From Paenibacillus planticolens (GTDB lineage: Bacteria > Bacillota > Bacilli > Paenibacillales > NBRC-103111), in contig NZ_WHNZ01000042.1 in assembly GCF_013141725.1 (NCBI RefSeq), positions 62,001 to 126,000 of the forward strand: a stretch of 64,000 bases of DNA. The letters run 5' to 3'. Within the stretch, counting starts at the first letter, position 1, and each line of letters starts with the position of its first letter. Below the pieces are notes generated by a model that was given only the letters and a program-made list of their open reading frames with translations, made no database searches and was not told the origin of the DNA. This document shows positions 60,608 to 64,000 of the stretch, one piece after another. The position numbers and the translations under genes were made by a program.

Positions 60608-61777
60608 TTGTATACACGTTCAAGCAATCAAGCTTTTAAACAACCTTCCATAGAAGGCACTAAGAGAAGTGCGAATGTGCAGACCCAAGCAGGGCAAAGT
60701 CAGTACAACTCGGTCATCCAATTGCAACGTACGATCGGAAATAAGGCTGTTCAGCAGCTAATTGTCGGGTCACCGGTGATTCAAGCTATGCCTTGGCCCA
60801 GCAAAAAACCTCAGCAAACTAAGATTATGGATGCAATCGCGGAAAATTGGAGTGACTTGGATTCTTCTGATGTCAAAAGTTTTTATTCCTGGTGCGCGAC
60901 AACAGAACAGTTTGAGAACATTCCGAGGGAATTAAGCCATTCAGAATGGAAAACCCTCAGTGAGAATTGCACGGGAGCCCAATTTGACAAGCATGGTTTT
61001 GCCAGCGATCAAAGCGCGGAGAATATTCGAGGTATTTTCAAATACGTTACAGCGAAAAAAGTTACGCCTTACAAAAGTTATGATGTAGGAACTTATGATC
61101 AAACCAATGAGGAGCTGGCTGCGGATATCTCAAAGGTGCAAACCGAAGGTGTTTTCGATTTGGATCGTATTATTGCCGTGAACATTTCGTTAGCATCTGA
61201 TCTGATTCAAGCTGATAAGAATAGACACGCGGCCATTTGGGAAAAAGAAAATAACCCTGAACTTGAACAAGACAAGAAAACACTGCTTAGTCAGAAGCTT
61301 AGGGCAGCGAAGGAAAGCATTCAGAACATTCTTGCTCTCTTAACCGGCGAGCATATGACCAAACTTAACGAAGAGAAAGAAGCTGCGAAAAAGAAAGCTA
61401 AAATTGACGGTGCTGTCCTAGCTGCGGAGCAGTCCTATGATATTACTGGCGGCAGCGCATTAACCCGGGCCATTTGGAACAGCACGAAAGCCAATGCGGG
61501 CTTAACCGGATATCTGGAGATCGGCGGTTCTTATACGGTTCATGAATTACAAACCGCCCATGATGAATGGCGGGACTTTGGTATCGCTTATGATGACTCG
61601 GACGGGAAAGTCGATTATCTGGAGAATATACACAGTCCGGGCAACGGTACGGCGCAAGATAAATGGGGTCATAGCAATTATGAGAGCCGCTCGTGTCGAT
61701 ATCAGGTCGATTTTATCTCCACATGGGGTGGAAATCGGACCGTTATGCATGTAGGATTACAAGGAACGGAAAAGTAA
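60608..61777 (+). CDS. Protein with eCIS-cargo-like N-terminal motif, unknown C-terminal domain
   Basis: About 389 residues with no signal peptide. Near residue 40 is IQLQRTIGNKAVQQLI, a match to the LQRxxGNxAVxxLL motif found at the start of many proteins linked to extracellular contractile injection systems, often with a DUF4157 domain, which is absent here. The middle (about 60-265) is charged and helical. The last 110 residues, with TGGSALTRAIWNSTKANAGL and ISTWGGNRTVMHVGLQGTEK, look like a compact domain rich in Gly, Trp and Tyr that I do not recognise. The start is TTG 60608, six bases after GGGGGA. No tail, sheath or baseplate genes are present here. Confidence 0.6.
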   Translation: MYTRSSNQAFKQPSIEGTKRSANVQTQAGQSQYNSVIQLQRTIGNKAVQQLIVGSPVIQAMPWPSKKPQQTKIMDAIAENWSDLDSSDVKSFYSWCATTEQFENIPRELSHSEWKTLSENCTGAQFDKHGFASDQSAENIRGIFKYVTAKKVTPYKSYDVGTYDQTNEELAADISKVQTEGVFDLDRIIAVNISLASDLIQADKNRHAAIWEKENNPELEQDKKTLLSQKLRAAKESIQNILALLTGEHMTKLNEEKEAAKKKAKIDGAVLAAEQSYDITGGSALTRAIWNSTKANAGLTGYLEIGGSYTVHELQTAHDEWRDFGIAYDDSDGKVDYLENIHSPGNGTAQDKWGHSNYESRSCRYQVDFISTWGGNRTVMHVGLQGTEK

Positions 61778-61843
61778 TAATGCGATACATTTTTTGGAAT
61801 GCTGTATACAAACCACATGAGGATTCAGACAGGACGTGAAGAA

Positions 61844-63166
61844 ATGAACGACAAAGTTGTGCTGCCGGTCTGGACGATCGGCTTATTTATCGTTGTGATG
61901 AATACTACGATGTTTAATGTCTCCATCCCAAGTATTATCCAAGATCTACAGATTTCCGCAGATCTCGGCTCTTGGGTGATTTCAAGTTATTCCATCGGTT
62001 ATGCGTTATCCACTGTGATATACAGCCGACTCACCGATACGGTGCCGATACGAAAATTATTGACAGTAGGCCTGCTTGTGCTAGGCTTGTCATCTATTCT
62101 AGGCATTTTTGCACACGATTTTCATATCCTTCTGATGGCGCGTATTCTACAATCTGCGGGTGCTGGCGTAATGGCAGGGCTCGGATTGGTGCTAGCCAGC
62201 CGCTATGTTCCGTTAGAAAGGCGCGGCTCCGCGATCGCCATGATCTCGGCAGGGAGTGCGATGGCTTTCGGATTAGGTCCGATTGTAGGCGGACTAATTT
62301 CGGAATATTGGGGCTGGAATGGGCTATTCGCAATTACGGTTCTTGTCCTCGTGATCCTTCCGATTCTGCTTCGATTGCTTCCGAAAGAAACTGGATTGCC
62401 GTTTCGATTCGATATTCTCGGGGCCCTGCTAACGGTTGTCAATGCGGCCACCTTGCTGTTAGCCGTGACACAAATGTCGCTTGTTTGGCTTGCGGTCAGC
62501 TGCCTTTCATTCTTGGCGCATTTATGGCACATGAGACGGGGGAAACAATCGTTTATCAATCCTGTTCTGCTGAAAAGAAACGATTTTCGGCTGCTCGTTG
62601 TGATTGGGTTTTGCATTTTGGTTTTGAACTTGGGCAACTTGTTCCTGATGCCGCTGGCTCTGGCCAACTTGTACCACTACTCGGCTATGAAGATCGGCTT
62701 AACGATCGCACCGGGTGCGGTGCTATCCGCTTTTTTGACGCGCTATGTAGGGAGATGGATTGATCGGTACGGCAACTTGCGCTTTCTGCTCATTGGCCAT
62801 ATGGTATTGTCCATTGTCATGCTAGGTTTCTGCATGATGCTCGGATTTTCGCCAATGGTAATTCTCCTTGGATATATTTGTTTTTCACCTGCATTTTCCG
62901 CAACGATATCGTCTTTGAATAATGAGACTTCGCGTATTTTGCCTAAAGAGCTCATTGGTTCAGGAATGGGACTCATGCAGCTCATTCAGTTTTTCGGAGG
63001 ATCGATCTCAGTAGCGGTGTGTGGAATCTTGCTTGAAGTACAAAAGAAATCGAGTCTTCTTCAAGCATACCGGCACGTATACAGTTTACTGCTGGTAATC
63101 GGATTGGTTTCTGTGGCTATGCTGTTCTGGTACAAGTTGTCTGTTTCGGAGAAAACAGCGGTTTAG
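61844..63166 (+). CDS. MFS exporter, tetracycline/multidrug type
   Basis: About 440 residues with 14 predicted membrane helices. FNVSIPSIIQDLQISADLGS, the region YSRLTDTVPIRKLLTVGLL (motif A) and LGPIVGGLISEYWGW (motif C) place it among drug:proton antiporters of the TetA(L)-like group. The early position of DLQIS and the single-chain layout fit that group better than sugar porters. ATG 61844 is chosen because AGGA lies about 12 bases upstream and the preceding in-frame ATGs at 61799 and 61817 give an unlikely leader. It follows the eCIS-like gene by 66 bases. Confidence 0.85.
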   Translation: MNDKVVLPVWTIGLFIVVMNTTMFNVSIPSIIQDLQISADLGSWVISSYSIGYALSTVIYSRLTDTVPIRKLLTVGLLVLGLSSILGIFAHDFHILLMARILQSAGAGVMAGLGLVLASRYVPLERRGSAIAMISAGSAMAFGLGPIVGGLISEYWGWNGLFAITVLVLVILPILLRLLPKETGLPFRFDILGALLTVVNAATLLLAVTQMSLVWLAVSCLSFLAHLWHMRRGKQSFINPVLLKRNDFRLLVVIGFCILVLNLGNLFLMPLALANLYHYSAMKIGLTIAPGAVLSAFLTRYVGRWIDRYGNLRFLLIGHMVLSIVMLGFCMMLGFSPMVILLGYICFSPAFSATISSLNNETSRILPKELIGSGMGLMQLIQFFGGSISVAVCGILLEVQKKSSLLQAYRHVYSLLLVIGLVSVAMLFWYKLSVSEKTAV

Positions 63167-63223
63167 GAAAAGTAGATCTTGCCTGTTCTGTGATTTTCAG
63201 AATATAATTAATGAAATGACTTG

Positions 63224-63292
63224 TATGTGCGACTGGCGTAAACGTGGAGTACCACGAGGGAGCACATATGTATACAGCCGTACGCCTGGGCA
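63224..63292 (+). promoter_or_regulatory. ZTP (pfl) riboswitch upstream of folD
   Basis: CGACTGGCG, then ACGTGGAGTACCACGAGGGAG and after a variable hairpin CCGTACGCCTGGGCA are the conserved parts of the pfl/ZTP riboswitch, in order and with the expected pairing (GGCG with CGCC). It senses ZTP or ZMP, signals of folate shortage, and turns on one-carbon genes. A GAGGTAGGGA/TCCCTGCCTC hairpin at 63293-63318 follows and may act as the expression platform. folD begins 50 bases further on. Confidence 0.93.
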
Positions 63293-63326
63293 GAGGTAGG
63301 GATTATCATCCCTGCCTCTTTATGTT
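63293..63326 (+). terminator. Hairpin between riboswitch and folD, possible expression platform
   Basis: AGAGGTAGGGA and TCCCTGCCTCTT pair around a short loop and are followed by TATGTTT. The terminal T run is weak. It lies where a ZTP-controlled terminator is expected. Confidence 0.55.
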
Positions 63327-63344
63327 TAGAGAGGGCTGATTCCT

Positions 63345-64000
63345 ATGACAGAGAAATTAATTCTAGACGGTAATCGAGTAGCGGACTGGATGAAAGAGGT
63401 GCTTGTGGAGCGAATAGGAGTTCTATCCAAACGAGGGATTGTTCCCTGCTTAGCGACAGTTTTGGTTGGAAGTAATCCTTCTTCAGCCACTTATGTAAAG
63501 ATGAAAGGCAATGCATGCCGAAAGCTGGGTATGCGCTCCATCCGTGTAGATTTACCTGAGAATACCACTACGAGTGAATTAATCGAAGAAATTAACAAGC
63601 TTAACGAGGATCCGAATGTGCACGGTATTCTGCTCCAACATCCAGTTCCCCCTCATATTGACGAGCGGACAGCATTTGATGCCATTCGAATTGAGAAAGA
63701 CGTAGATGGCGTTACAACGCTGGGGTATGCGCAGAATGCATTCGGCATTGCTCAATTTCCATCCTGCACACCTGCAGCAATTATGGCAATCTTGGCGTAT
63801 TACGACCTCGAAGTTGCAGGTAAACATGCCGTAGTGATTGGAAGGAGCCCGATTCTCGGGAAGCCAGTGTCAGCCATGCTACTTAACAGTAATGCGACGG
63901 TTACAACTTGTCATTCTAGAACGGCTAATCTCGAAGAGATCGTACGTTTAGGCGATATCGTTGTTGCGGCTGTGGGGAAACCTAATTTCGTCAAGGGCAG
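63345..64000 (+). CDS. folD: FolD bifunctional methylene-THF dehydrogenase/cyclohydrolase (partial)
   Basis: The first 218 residues; the gene runs off the right edge. SSATYVKMKGNACRKLGM holds the catalytic Tyr and Lys, GILLQHPVPPHID the Gln, and EKDVDGVTTLG the Asp. VVIGRSPILGKPVSAML is the NADP-binding stretch. The enzyme interconverts 5,10-methylene-, methenyl- and formyl-tetrahydrofolate. The motif QHPVP replaces the usual QLPLP, marking a variant form, and the ZTP riboswitch upstream shows it is induced by folate limitation. ATG 63345 follows AGAGAGGG. Confidence 0.93.
   Translation, partial: MTEKLILDGNRVADWMKEVLVERIGVLSKRGIVPCLATVLVGSNPSSATYVKMKGNACRKLGMRSIRVDLPENTTTSELIEEINKLNEDPNVHGILLQHPVPPHIDERTAFDAIRIEKDVDGVTTLGYAQNAFGIAQFPSCTPAAIMAILAYYDLEVAGKHAVVIGRSPILGKPVSAMLLNSNATVTTCHSRTANLEEIVRLGDIVVAAVGKPNFVKG

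Overview
This looks like a chromosomal window from a spore-forming, low-to-mid GC Firmicute of the Paenibacillus type. The signs are carbohydrate ABC importers of the LplB/LplC kind with no ATPase beside them, a membrane-anchored AraC regulator, an SLH-anchored GH18 enzyme, giant Big_2/dockerin exoproteins, AGGAGG ribosome sites with frequent TTG/GTG starts, and dispersed hairpin-rich intergenic repeats. The assignment rests on protein families and gene style, not on a database match.

Layout. 1-2.7 kb: end of an unknown gene, an intergenic repeat, an HD hydrolase, a poly-Q cupin and a convergent ChbG/YdjC deacetylase with a very basic tail. 2.9-10.2 kb: AraC-type membrane regulator, two LplB/LplC permeases, a lipoprotein binding protein, an amidohydrolase and a Rieske ferredoxin, read as one import/catabolism unit. 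10.6-21.4 kb: two giant secreted multidomain enzymes (SpoIID + GHL10; phosphodiester glycosidase + metallophosphoesterase), both ending in cohesin plus dockerin and sharing an internal binding-like domain. 21.7-23.8 kb: a frameshifted CxxC membrane protein, then about 2 kb of non-coding DNA built from three kinds of repeat. 24.0-27.6 kb: cysJ-cysI sulfite reductase. 27.7-34.4 kb: small genes, a methyltransferase, a 170-bp MITE with 5-bp target duplication, an ECF sigma factor with its membrane partner, a Nudix enzyme and an SLH-GH18 protein.

34.5-44.6 kb: an unusual run of eight same-strand genes combining MalF/MalG-type permeases, a MacA-like adaptor, a MacB-core-like membrane protein, a binding lipoprotein, an unknown secreted protein and an OmpR/HisKA two-component system, with no ATPase gene. 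44.7-54.7 kb: pentapeptide protein, membrane protein, GNAT, a lone nicotianamine-synthase-like enzyme, Mqo, amidase, PadR-DUF2812 pair, a frameshifted ecsC, aldo/keto reductase. 54.8-57.1 kb: MarR regulator, a uvrA-like remnant and a DHA2 drug exporter. 57.2-59.3 kb: a complete group II intron (maturase gene frameshifted) inserted into a copy of the intergenic repeat. 59.5-64 kb: Gfo/Idh/MocA dehydrogenase, a protein with an eCIS-cargo-like N-terminal motif, an MFS exporter, and a ZTP riboswitch ahead of folD, which runs off the right edge.

The two most system-like stretches are the pair of giant exoenzymes, which could strip and remodel phosphorylated cell-wall glycans outside the cell, and the hybrid importer/MacAB/two-component operon. 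Three genes carry single-base frameshifts (21.97, 53.13 and 58.68 kb). Two of these lie in short homopolymers, so sequencing error must be excluded before they are called pseudogenes.
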